Below, piece after piece: positions 1 through 10,321 of a stretch of 64,000 nucleotides of DNA; position 1 is the first letter of the stretch; each line of letters opens with the position of its first letter. Origin of the DNA: Eleusine coracana subsp. coracana (Eukaryota > Streptophyta > Magnoliopsida > Poales > Poaceae); the NCBI GenBank assembly GCA_032690845.1, contig CM064434.1, positions 10,790,108 through 10,854,107 of the forward strand, written 5' to 3'. Made by a program: the position numbers and the translations under genes. The notes under the pieces were generated by a model. It saw only the letters and a program-made list of their open reading frames with translations, searched no databases and was not told the origin of the DNA.

Positions 1-429
1 GATCGCGAGCTGCAGTAATATTTATATATCCTATTCTAGAATAGCCTGCAGTATCCCTTGCTCCGCCTGAAATTTAAAGAAAGGAATCAAGCTAGATTCA
101 GATCAGAACTCATGCGAAGACTTTGTGAGCTGTATATGAAGTGGAAACGTGTTTGGGGGGCTAAAGAATTGAGCGAAAGCTTGAACATAAAATTACATGC
201 ACCACTTGATACTAGAATACGTGAATAACAATATTTTATTTGCTGCAGCAATAGGAGCATTGCTATCCAACCATTGCCGTAATGAGGCAATGCTAAACAG
301 TGCAGCATTACATTCTACACCACTCACAGAATCAGATGCCGGCAGTAGTGAGAACTGAGAAGTGTGACGAACAGTCATACAAAGAAGACCATACAAGGAA
401 CACCAGATATGACTTACGCCATACAAAGA
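1..429. other. No gene seen; short direct repeat near the right end
   Basis: No open frame here resembles a known family. The only structure I see is a 25-base near-perfect direct repeat at 376-400 and 420-444 (both begin catacaaagaagacc), a 44-base unit present twice. It lies just before or inside the U3 of the LTR that follows. Confidence 0.4.
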
Positions 430-787
430 AGACCATATAAGGAAGGTTAGAGATAGAGTACTACTCGGACATGATGTTGTAAATAACTAGGAATCTACCA
501 TGTAACCCTGTCCTTCCGGATATATAATGTGGTAAGGGGCCTCTCTCATCGACAAACCCCTTACAATCACCACATCCTTGTCTAGATATCTGATCTAGAC
601 ACCACATAATCAATACAATACACTAAAACACATGACATAGGGTTATTATCCTTTGAGAGGCTCGAACCTGACTAAACCTTGTGTCTTATATTATCATCGA
701 CTCTCGATCTCGTGCATGCCCTACATAGGTAAATAAAGATCACGGATCATCTATCCTATGATCTACTACTGAGTAATTCCCTCGACA
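430..787 (+). repeat. Ty3/gypsy 5' LTR (RIRE2-like), left edge uncertain
   Basis: A TATA-like stretch (atatataatg, about 518-527) is followed by an R/U5-type segment. The LTR ends in ctcgaca at 787, and a primer-site-like sequence begins at 788. The wording of the U5 (a run ending in aaccttgtgtctt, then a CTCGACA end) resembles grass RIRE2-type gypsy LTRs from memory. I could not fix the left end because no TG with a matching second LTR is present, so the U3 may start before 430. Only this one copy lies in the window, so the element is a fragment. Confidence 0.5.
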
Positions 788-1170
788 GTTGGCACACCAG
801 TAAGGGGCAGCGTAGAGATTGGCTTATCGGGTTCGATCCAAGCTTTTGATCTATGCAATCTGAACACGAACACCATCCGTGATGACTGCACGTGATTTCA
901 AGGTATGCTATCATTGTCGCAACAACAAGTTGGACATACATGCTGCGGATACTCAACTACAAGCCATCAAGTCGACAAGTTCATCCTTGGAGCCAAGGAA
1001 TTGAGGTACTCACCAAGTTTGGCTTATACACGGATGCCAAGTTCAAGTCAAATATGCTTCATGCAAACAAGACGTTCATGTGTTGACCAGGGAAGGCTTT
1101 GTCCTTGTTTGTTCTTTCCAATATTATTTTATTTCTTATATGCTAATCAATTTGATTTGTGGAGATTCAC
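788..1170 (+). mobile_element. gypsy primer-binding site and decayed leader
   Basis: Directly after the LTR end comes gttggcacaccag (788-800), a degenerate form of the gttggcgccag site that many gypsy elements use for tRNA priming. The next 370 bases contain only short open frames with no recognisable domain. This looks like the untranslated leader of the same fragment. The element is lost downstream, since the gag relic that starts near 1922 is of another gypsy type. Confidence 0.45.
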
Positions 1171-1921
1171 ATGAAGTTTTTTTGCATGGATACAAGCGAG
1201 GTTAGCCTCGGTTGTACAGACCACCATCGTAGACTACATGGTCTAGACTATTGATGAAACTAGAGCTCCAAGCTCGCCAACTCGGTGACTAGACAACACA
1301 GCTGATCAGCAAACTCTTGCCACCTTATGACCAGTGGAATCATTACAATTTAGTTGGCCACTCGGTGACTCGGCATTTAATCGATTAGGCTATGTAGCAA
1401 TGTGACGACAACAACAAACTTCAAGGTTGCACTGGCAATGTTTTGATAGAAACGTCACCGAATTGACACAATGACCACCTTGACCACTCGGCTATTCAGC
1501 AAAAACAATCGGTTGCATCTGTGATATTCGCATGCATGCACGGCTGTCTGGTAATACTGACTATCTCTCCAAGGTGCTGACTGGATGGGAAGACCACAAC
1601 ACCATAGCACTTGATGGCAACTCAGTTGATCACTCGGTTACTATCGAGGTATATTATTGATAGTAGATCTATGTCTGTTACAATAGTTTCTATCTTCAAT
1701 ATTTATCTCCAATTCTAACTTGTGGTATACTCCAAGTAATGATCTGAGTAGCAATCTTCATGGTCTCCACCTCTATTGTAACGCTACTAGGCCTCGGCCT
1801 TTATACCCGTCATATCTGGGTGATTGTATATCCGAGGTATACATGATCCACAATAGTCCTCAAGAACTTCTACAATTTTGGATCTTGATAACCGAGTGAT
1901 TTATATGCAACATCATCAAAA
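1171..1921. other. Intergenic, retroelement-like, no gene
   Basis: No open frame above background. The text contains repeated phrases such as ctcggtgactcgg and cactcggtta, which resemble the segment near 30781-30880 and are typical of decayed gypsy 3' untranslated sequence. I see no boundaries, terminal repeats or target duplications. Confidence 0.35.
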
Positions 1922-3463
1922 TTGGAAAGTACTTCAATCATAACTCCAATATCTTCAAAAGAAAAATGTATCCTTATCCACCAACGGGTGGTCGAGTCGG
2001 CACAGGTCCAAACGCCGGTCGCGGCCAATACGGCTAGGACCACGTCCCCAACCACGACCATGGAGAAGCGTCATCGGAAGGAGCAAGAGGGTGATAACAC
2101 GCCCATCGAGAAGCGTCGGGCCCTGGGGCAGGATCCTCACTGTCCGAAGCTGACTATCATGAAGCAGTTGAAGGTGGGTGCCGCGGAGGAAGCGTGGACG
2201 CATGATGCAGCAGCTCGCGCGACCGAGTAGGCACGAGTGCGTGACGCCACGGCCACCACCATGGAGGAGGTGCAGGCGCGTGATGCTTCGGCCACCACTG
2301 CGAAGGAGACGCGGGCGCGGGACGCTGCGGCTGTCGCTTTGGAGGACTCACGGATGCGTGACGCCGCTGTTGTTGCCGCGGTCACAGCGGGCTCGGAGGT
2401 GGCTACAGCTTCGGCAGCGGTCGAGGTTGCCGGAGGCGCCATTCTGGCTGGCGCGGCGGTGGGCGGAAGTGATGTGTTTGCCGTCCTGGCCCGTACCAAA
2501 ATGAGGGACTTCGCCCTGATCGGCGCGGGGCTCGCTGCGGATGCTCTCGGTCGTGAGGCTTCCTCTCTATCGGCCGAAGAGCGCGCGTTGCTGGAGGGCG
2601 AGCTCCGGTTGATGGAGGACCTGTGCAGCCCAGCCGAGCTTTGTGTCCTTGCTGCCTACTGGGCGCTGCGACTCGAGTGCGAGGCCTCGACCGTAGCATC
2701 CTAGCGGGCCCTGGTCGATACCCGTCGGCAGCTGGAGGAGCATCATTAGCTCGGGGAGGACCTTGGGACACGCGTGCCCGAGCTGGAGGCTTCTCTGGAG
2801 GCGGCAGACGATCTTTCCCTCGCCCGAAGGGAGAGGGATGAGGCAGTGGCACGGGCCGCATCTGGCACTGAGGAGCTCAACAGGTTGCAGCTGGCGCTGC
2901 AGCAAGAGGAGCGGCGCCGTGAGAAGGTGGAGAAGGCCGCCACCGATCATATACTACAGCTGCAGAGTTCCCGTAAGAGGGAGGAATGTGAGGTCCTTTT
3001 TGCGTTTATTTGCCTCTCGTTGTTTGCTTCTCTTCAGCTTTGTTGACTCTGGTGGATTCACATAGACCTTGGTTCCAGGCTGGCGACGGTCGAGGACGCA
3101 CTCCGCCAGGAGGTCGAGGTGGGAGGCACACTTGAGACACTAATGGGCTGAGCCGTGTGAAATCTTCAAGTGGACCTTCCCCTTGATGTCGCCCCTGTTG
3201 AGCTGGTCGGGGGGCTGATGGAGGCGGGATGCGAGTGGATTCATTGGGGCGTGCGCTTCGGCGTTCGCCTTGCCTTCAGCGTGCTCGCTACTCACTTTGA
3301 CTTGGTCGAGGTTGAGTTCGAGGCCCTGAGCACGACGTTGAAGGCCATACCCCTGAGCAGATGGAGGCGATCCAGGTTTGCACCACCCCCTATGCTGACA
3401 CCCTGGCCTGCGCGCACGAGGATGAAGTGCTTCCTAGAGCTGGAGAGGAGAACTAGTTAGTGA
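1922..3463 (+). pseudogene. Decayed gypsy gag fragment, coiled-coil half
   Basis: A single + frame runs from 1922 to 3046 with only three in-frame stops (2228-2230, 2702-2704, 2747-2749). It encodes a basic segment (MEKRHRKEQ), then alanine- and glutamate-rich repeats of the pattern VRDAxATTMEE, and a coiled-coil region (LEASLEAADDLSLARRERDE). A second open stretch at 3170-3463 (LDVAPVELVGGLMEAGC) continues the family pattern after what may be an intron, since a donor-like gtgagg follows KREECE. This is the C-terminal half of the large gag found in grass gypsy elements whose N-terminal part is Pfam 'putative gypsy type transposon'. The N-terminal domain is missing here. A close inverted copy lies at 31261-32091. 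No protein is expected. Confidence 0.65.
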
Positions 3464-3960
3464 TTGCTTTTAGCTATTTTGATCATTTTGGTGGGTCATC
3501 ATGCCCATGTAATAATTTAGATTTGAACTGGTGCTAGCTTAGTTTTGTTGGCCCGTGGTGGCCCTAAACATTTTTAGTTCGTATTTAGTCTTATTGAAGT
3601 GTTGGCTCTTCGCCACTCCTGTTTTGATTCATGAAGTTTGAGTCCCCGAGCCCTTCGAGGTTTGGTTTCATCAATAATCATCGTCGTCGCGGCCGCTGGG
3701 GCTAGCACGATGTTGCGTCATCCGACCGACTTGACCATGAGCCTGCCAGGGGCGGGACTTGCTTTTATTGTCGTCACAGTTGGTCGCAAGGTCCAATGCA
3801 GTTTGAAAATGAAAGAAAGAAAGAAAAGGAGTCATGTGGTGCCGTGCCCCTTGTAGCCCCCGAGTGACTCCCGACACCTAGGGAGGGGTCAGGTGTCACT
3901 TGCGAGCAAGCGAGGGTTGCAAAGGATGTGTGAAACAAAATACTAAGGATAGAATTTACG
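3464..3960. other. Spacer between gag and integrase relics, no gene
   Basis: Nothing codes here beyond background. A purine-rich stretch (aaagaaagaaagaaaagg, near 3810) and a segment rich in short GC runs are present. It separates a + strand gag relic from a - strand pol relic, so at least one inversion or independent insertion has occurred. Confidence 0.35.
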
Positions 3961-4905
3961 TAGCTATGAAATGTTCCACGCGTTCTTGAGTTCGATGCCG
4001 TTCATGGTCTTCAGCTTGTAGGTGTCGGGTCGAAGGACCCGGGAGACGGCGTACGGTCCTTCCCAGAGCGGTGAGAGCTTGTGTCGACCCCTGTTGTCTT
4101 GGACCCTGCATAAAACGAGATCATCCACGAGTAGGCCCCGATCCCTCATGTTTTGGTCGTGGTAGCGCCTATAGGTACTTGGCTGAATGGAGGAGTGAGA
4201 CATCTCGCGCCTCTTCTATTTGGTCCAGCGAGTCTTGGAGTGCCATCTCGTTGCCTTGCTCGCTGTATGCACGCACTCGCGGCGCCCCATAGTCTAAGTT
4301 GGAGGCAGGACTGCCTCGGACCCGTAGACCATGAAGAAAGGCGAGAAGCCCGTTGCGCGACTCTTTGTCGTGCGTAGGCTCTAGAGTACAGCGTGCAGCT
4401 CGGCCGCCCACCGACCGCTGAACTGCTTCAAGTGGTTGAAGACGATAGTGGGGTCGAAGATTCATGGCTTTAATCCATGGAGTATCATGCCGTTCGCTCG
4501 CTTGACTTGGCCACTTGTCTCGGGGAGGGCGACGGCGGCCCAGTCAATGTAGACATGATAATCGTCGCAACACTTCAGGAATTTCTTCCCCGTGAATTGC
4601 GTCCCGTTGTTGGTGATTATCGAGTTCGGGACCCCAAACGATGAATGATGTCAAAAAAGAACTCATCCGTCTCTTCAGAGCGGATCTTTACTAACGGGCG
4701 TGCTTTGATCCACTTAGAGAACTTGTTGACCGCGACAAGCAAGTGGGTGTAGCCCCCGGGGGCTTTCTTGAGCGGACCTACCAGGTCTAGGCCCCAGACT
4801 GCAAAGGGCCATGTGAGGGGTATCGTCTGAAGAGCTTGAGCCGGGAGGTGTGTCTGACGGGCGTAATACTAGCAACTTTTGCAGGTCTTGACAATACGGG
4901 TTGCG
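3961..4905 (-). pseudogene. Ty3/gypsy integrase C-terminal fragment
   Basis: Read on the minus strand, the segment starts near 4800 with VWGLDLVGPLKKAPGGYTHL and FSKWI, the catalytic-core region of gypsy integrase around the first acidic residue. It continues with the linker (NLDYGAPRVRAYSEQGNEMA, 4308-4220 or so) and ends with GRHKLSPLWEGPYAVSRVL and YKLKTMNGIELKNAWNI, the C-terminal GPY/F-like module near 3964-4110. The pieces lie in different frames (at least one shift around 4170-4203 and another near 4640). Protease, reverse transcriptase and RNase H are absent. It is a non-functional 5'- and 3'-truncated pol piece, opposite in strand to the gag relic beside it. Confidence 0.75.
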
Positions 4906-5397
4906 TCACCCACAACAGTACGCATGCATTTATGATTTGGTTGTTTGATTTTGATGTACTTGTATGATTGTTTCTTTGTTTCAAACACCTTGCTTTAAGC
5001 CTTAGCCTTGTCCATAGCCACATTGATCCTTTTTCTTTTGTTGACTCTAATACTACCTTTTGGTTCGAGGAGATGGCCAAGTCAAAGAGGATCGCCATCA
5101 TCAACAACATTTCAAGTAACAAGATATACTATAGAAGTACCTCTACATCAAGAAGTGAAGCTCTTAATAAGGAAGTTGAAGTTGAAGCTAAGCCATTATC
5201 GTCGGTCACCGTTTGTTGAGTCTAGTACATTTGGTTTGTGTGATATAGGTTACTTTGTGCCTATCTTCTTTGACCATCATTTCATCCTTGAAATGTATCT
5301 ATCATCGTTGATGCATATAGTGCAAAAAACCAATATAAGATTGATTTCAACCATGTCTTTTATCTTCTCTATCCCTATATCTTGATTTTCTCATTGC
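4906..5397. other. No gene recognised; short weak + ORF
   Basis: A short + frame at 5072-5219 begins MAKSKRIAIINNISS and is rich in Ser, Lys and Glu. It could be the beginning of a retroelement gag, but no zinc knuckle or gag domain follows. I do not call it a gene. Confidence 0.3.
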
Positions 5398-5478
5398 TCT
5401 CCTATCTAGTCATCTTAACCTAGTATCTCTGAATCTCGAGGCGAGATTCCTGTTAAGAGGAGGGGGGGGGGGTTAGAC
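5398..5478 (+). other. Polypurine tract and 3' end of a Tekay/del-type gypsy internal region
   Basis: The sequence tctcgaggcgagattcctg, followed by aagaggagg and a run of G, immediately precedes a TGTCACA LTR start at 5479. In chromodomain gypsy elements of the Tekay/del lineage, the pol gene is followed by just such a 'gacgagattc...aagg ggg' purine tract before the 3' LTR. The rest of the internal region is lost upstream, so this marks a 3' LTR rather than a 5' one. Confidence 0.6.
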
Positions 5479-8441
5479 TGTCACATCGCAAAATTTCTCA
5501 TTTTGGAATGTGAATGGTTCTCCAACAACAATTTAATTTTCAAGAGCTTAAAGGATGATTTAGTAATCTTTTATGAATTAATAAATGATTTGATTTTGTT
5601 TTACAAAAATTTGTATACCAATAAAACAAAGGATTTTATTTTGCACCAAAACCACTTTTATATAAATAAAATCATTATATCTTATTTAATATTTAGTATC
5701 TTTATCGGTTTTTGATTTGATTCTAATTTGATAAGTATAAATCTTTTTCCTTTCAATTTTACAAATATCCATTTTGTTTTGAATTATGGGGCTCAGTCAT
5801 CTATCTCTTCTTCGCTCATGTGTATGCATGGTTGGCACCATCATTCCAACTCATCTCTGTAATATCACATCTCCGTTCATCATATTTTTCTTCCGATAAT
5901 ACTTGTACGTATCTCTACTCAATACCATCCATATTCTCACCACCTACCACAAGGATGAACCTATACATTGACCGTTCAAGTTTATCCCACCAATCGCGTC
6001 CAATCAAAAGGAAAAATTGAGCAATTAAGCGCATAATTAATTGTATTAATCACCTTGTTTCCTCCTTCCTTTTGTTCTCCCCACTAGCCCCATCCCTCTT
6101 CTATATATCACGGCTCTCTCACAAAATCCCGACCCCCTCAAACCCTCACCATGCCACCAGGCTACCGCCACTCCACCCTGCTCTCGCATCTAGCAATGCT
6201 GCCACCAATTGACGTCGACGTTCTCAGTGATCCACCAAACTACATTATACAAAATTTGGTCTGGAGGTGAACCAAGATGTTACCTAAAACATATCCAAAA
6301 ATCAGATGCATTAGAATGCGTATGCCTCCAAGATATGCATCGCAACACTGGTTGTTCCCGGTTACTGATCTATCCAGCGCGCGCATTGGTAATTCGATCC
6401 TTTTTACTACCAATTGAGTCACTTGATTGATACAAAATCTGATCCAAAATGTGTTACAGGAAGTTATCATCATCTCCACCAAAGGATTCTCCAAGATCTG
6501 TCTTGTTTAGACCGAGAACGCGGTTGGCGTGAAGGCTGCCGGTGCGTGACCTTGTTTCATTCTAACGCCAAAATCTCCAGCTCAGGTTAATTCCGATGAC
6601 ATCAACCCGGCCATTCATGTGTTCCACGACACTACCAATACGTATATTCAACTATTTATTCATATCCATCAGGAATAACCGGGAATGTGCATGTCTTCTT
6701 TGTGTTCTCTGCAGATGGCTGTTGTTCGCCGTCTGTTCGCGTCTCGCACAGATCCTGGTACTTTCGACCCATGTTCTGCCCAAACCATTTATGTTCTTGA
6801 TGATGAACCTATACCATATCGTGTTCTAGGAAGTTAGCTGCTTATTCCGAGAAGCACATTCTAAGATCTACTCTAATGCCTTGAGGAACGCTGTTGGCGC
6901 TTATACTGTCGCTGGGCGACCTTGCCCTGCTCAAACCCATCGATCTCCAGTACAGTTGATTTTTGATCCAATACACCTCTTATTTCACATGTCCCAAATC
7001 ATTGGGAAGCATGTTATTGAAACAGTACCTTGAGAACTAGATATAAGATATGGAAACACGCATATATGTTCTGCACTCTCTGCGCAACCACAGTCCTTGC
7101 AGTTTAAACCTTGCATATCTTTTGACCCATAACTCTAAATTAGATGATTCTTGCGCCAAATTGATTATAGTAGCATAACCTATGCATTCATGACATTCTC
7201 ATATTGGTTTTGTATTTTTGCATTTTTGTGTATTGATTTGTGTATGTTTGTTTTTCATTATTGTTGCGTGTAAAGACAAAACTACGCAAGGACCTTCAAG
7301 ACCAAGAGTTTGAAGTGGTTGAGCAGCAACACACGCAGGATGAAGATAAGTGTTCTTGATGCATTTTATTCCTATTATGAATGTTTATTTTAGAACTACA
7401 TGATTGTGTCAAATGAATTAGTTCCTATTATTAGGGTTTAATAGTATTGCTTTATCATTCCTTGTCGCCTTGAACTAGATGGTTGGTTGGTTCTGGGTAG
7501 ATAATGCTTATGTTACTTGTAGGATGTTGGGTTAATATTAATCCTGATTAATGAACTATGTCACTTCATGATTGAAATGGTAACTTTTATTTGCAACATG
7601 GCTTAGGATTTGGGTGGTCGGTATGGGGACCATGCCCGGGGTATACCGGCAGTTTGGGGACTATATCTAGGGTATACTGATAGTTACTCTAGTTTGTTTT
7701 ATCACTGGAATCACTATTAAGGACCGGTTCTTGGAGCGGCAACCCATGTAAACCGTACAACCATAAGCCAAATTATAGGCGCGGCATGACGTAGTATGCG
7801 ATGGAAACTAGCTGGTGCATGTGAAGGTGTTGGGACTATGCTCGGGGTACACTGGTAGTTTAAGGGGTGGTGTGGTGAAGGGACGGATTCCCTGATCCAT
7901 CTAGCTCAAGAGGGGGCCTCTTGGGTAAAGGGCATACTTATCTATGGGTGAAATCTCAATGGGCACGTACAAGCTCGAGGAAGCTATTGAAAAGCCTTGT
8001 AGTGATGTCCTAGCGCACTAGAAATGTGTAAGGTATTGCACTCGTTCAACAGAATGCCAGAAAAATGGGATGATCATGAATCATGGAGAATTGTGTACAA
8101 CCTCTGCAAAGTGTAAAACTGTCATGACAATCGTGCTCATGGTCAAGAGCGGCATGGACCGTCACTTGATTAGGAGAATGGTTGGGATAGGTGGATGGGA
8201 TTGGACTTGGCTTGGATAGCACGCCCTGTGTATCGATGGCTGAGATGACCTCGCCTAGTAAATTGGATGCATAATGAATTAAAAGCTCATACAATGAACC
8301 ACAATAAGCCTTTCTTATCTTTAGCCCTATGTCATCTTTTCTCCTACTTGCTGAGTACGACATGTACTCACCCTTGCACTATACCACATTGCTGCTCAAC
8401 TATAGGTGACGGTTGGAACCACCATGAAGACGACGGAGGCG

Positions 8442-8446
8442 AGTAC
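8442..8446. repeat. Target-site duplication AGTAC (left)
   Basis: The five bases AGTAC directly before the LTR start at 8447 recur directly after the LTR end, at 13047-13051. Five base pairs is the usual target duplication of Ty3/gypsy integrases. Confidence 0.9.
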
Positions 8447-9209
8447 TGATGAGGACATCACCATGCTGGATACGCACATATCATGGCCTTCCCCAAGTTA
8501 CAAGTCGTCACCAACTCGGTCGCCGTGTTCGTCTCGGATTCAGCCGATACCCCTTCACGGTTTTGATGATATATCCCACATCCGACGTCTAAACGAGGCG
8601 TTCTTTGATGCGTTGGAAAGGGGACGACGATGCCGTCGTTTTAGTTCTGATTCTAGCTCTAGAAGGGTCGTGAGTCATAATATGTGACCATGACAAGGTG
8701 TTGTGCCACCTATTTTGGCCAGTTTGGCCATGTATCGTGTCGGGCCTTAAGCCCATGTTGTGGGCGCCCCCCCTGGTCGCCCCCAACCCTAGGACGTCCC
8801 TGTTTCCTACATAAACTCAGTAGCCACCGTCTTTTAGTTTCGGGTTTTTGTTTAGTTCAGTTTTCCAGAGAGAAACTTGATCGAATTATTATAACTGTGG
8901 CGACAAGTCCTTTTACAGTAATCCAGGGCCCCTGTTCTTGTTCTACACCACTGTGGCGATTAGTCCTTTTGTGTTCAGAGCTTGAACCTTTTCTTGTGAT
9001 TCGCTTCATCCATATTTGCAATTTCAGATTGCGTGTTTATCATCTCTTGCTTGTGTTCTCGATTTCGCTTGCAGGAACAATCAAGTTGAGCTTGGTGTAA
9101 CGGTTGCGGGGTTGGATCGTGTCTGATTCAAGCCGGGTCGTCTATGCCGAGTTCCCTAAATTCGAGTTTATCCCCTTACCTCTCGGAAGATCGGGCCATA
9201 TCTACATCA
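8447..9209 (+). repeat. 5' LTR of the gag-protease gypsy element
   Basis: It starts TGATGAGGACATC and ends CTACATCA, 763 bases, matching 12283-13046. The first 240 bases are open in the same frame that the gag-protease protein uses when it runs into the 3' LTR (DEDITMLDTHISWPS), so this LTR carries a coding-like U3. Purine- and T-rich U5 sequence with a candidate splice donor region follows. Confidence 0.9.
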
Positions 9210-9211
9210 AG

Positions 9212-9225
9212 TGGTATCAGATTCC
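9212..9225 (+). other. Primer-binding site (initiator tRNA-Met type)
   Basis: The sequence tggtatcagattcc begins two bases after the LTR. Its first nine bases match the tggtatcagagc site complementary to the 3' end of plant initiator methionine tRNA. The last bases diverge. Confidence 0.8.
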
Positions 9226-10321
9226 TAGGTTCCCCGTGAGGTATTATCGTGTTCTTCCCTTTAGATTCGTTTGTGTTCATCACCTTTTGTCCATGAGAAA
9301 GCCTACAAAAAAATTTTCCCTACCATCCCAGACACTGTTTAGCCTTTGCATAATTTAATTTCAAAGTCCGTAGTGTTGAGTTTGTGTCCTAGTCGAGTTC
9401 AGTTGCTGATTTGAATTTGTGTTTCGATTCGATTTGTGTTTTGATCTCCGCTGCACACCACCATCACCATCGTGTTTTCCATTGGATTCACCATCGTGTC
9501 ACCCATCCACCACACCCACAATCTGTTGCCAACAAAAAAACCCTACCCGATTCGGTCCCCCCCCCCCCCCTCACCCCTCAAACCCTATCTTGACATACCT
9601 TCGGTAAAACAGGCATAACTTTTCGCTCGTTGCTCCGATTGGGCTGAAATTTTTAAAGCAGATTCTTGAATCAAAGTTGAGGTGATCCATACTTGGCTCC
9701 GCCCTATATGCCCTCGTCAAAAAATTCAAAAAAAATCGGGAAAAAATAGAAAAAAATTTGTCAAGTCAAAAATAGCGCTTTCGGTGAAACTTTGAGATTT
9801 TGCCTACCCTTTGTTTTCCCTCTGTTTGAGTTGAAACTTCTTGTGGTTCCTTCCTTTGTGTTCCTCTATCACAGAAAAATAGTGGAAAAATCATACAAAA
9901 AAATCAAGATTTTGATTTGCACCCCCCCCCCCCCCTCGGCCTTGAAAATTCTAAGTCTGTAAAGTCTGTTTTGTTCCTTACTGCCTTTGCCATTGTTCTT
10001 GCTGTCACAACTGTTTTTGGAACACGATTCTTTTGCCAGCAATTAGGATACTACTTTGGACATTTATTCAGTGCTACTATCTGTTATTAAATTGTGTTCC
10101 ACTGATATACATATTTGCCTCCCAAGCTATACATATTGCAGCACAGGTTTCTTCCTTGCAACTGTTACACCCAAGCTCGACACTAGATTGTGCCGTCCTG
10201 TTGGCTTTGGTAAGAACACTTGCAAGATTGTGATACATTGCTTCTGATATTGTTTCCCACTTTCCACACCCTCTGATAGCTGCTAGTTCATAGGGCTAAT
10301 CCTTTTGTGTAGTCTTGTCTT
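9226..10321 (+). other. Untranslated leader of the gag-protease element
   Basis: There is no credible ORF over about 1.1 kb. It contains two poly-C runs (near 9560 and 9921-9936) and T-rich tracts. A possible 3' splice site (ttttaaccatatcag, ending at 10340) lies just inside the gag frame, so the leader may be spliced; I cannot test this. Confidence 0.5.

Noticed and set aside
5503..5715. Small + ORF in the Tekay LTR
   Set aside because: Low-complexity AT-rich sequence in an LTR, with no family resemblance.
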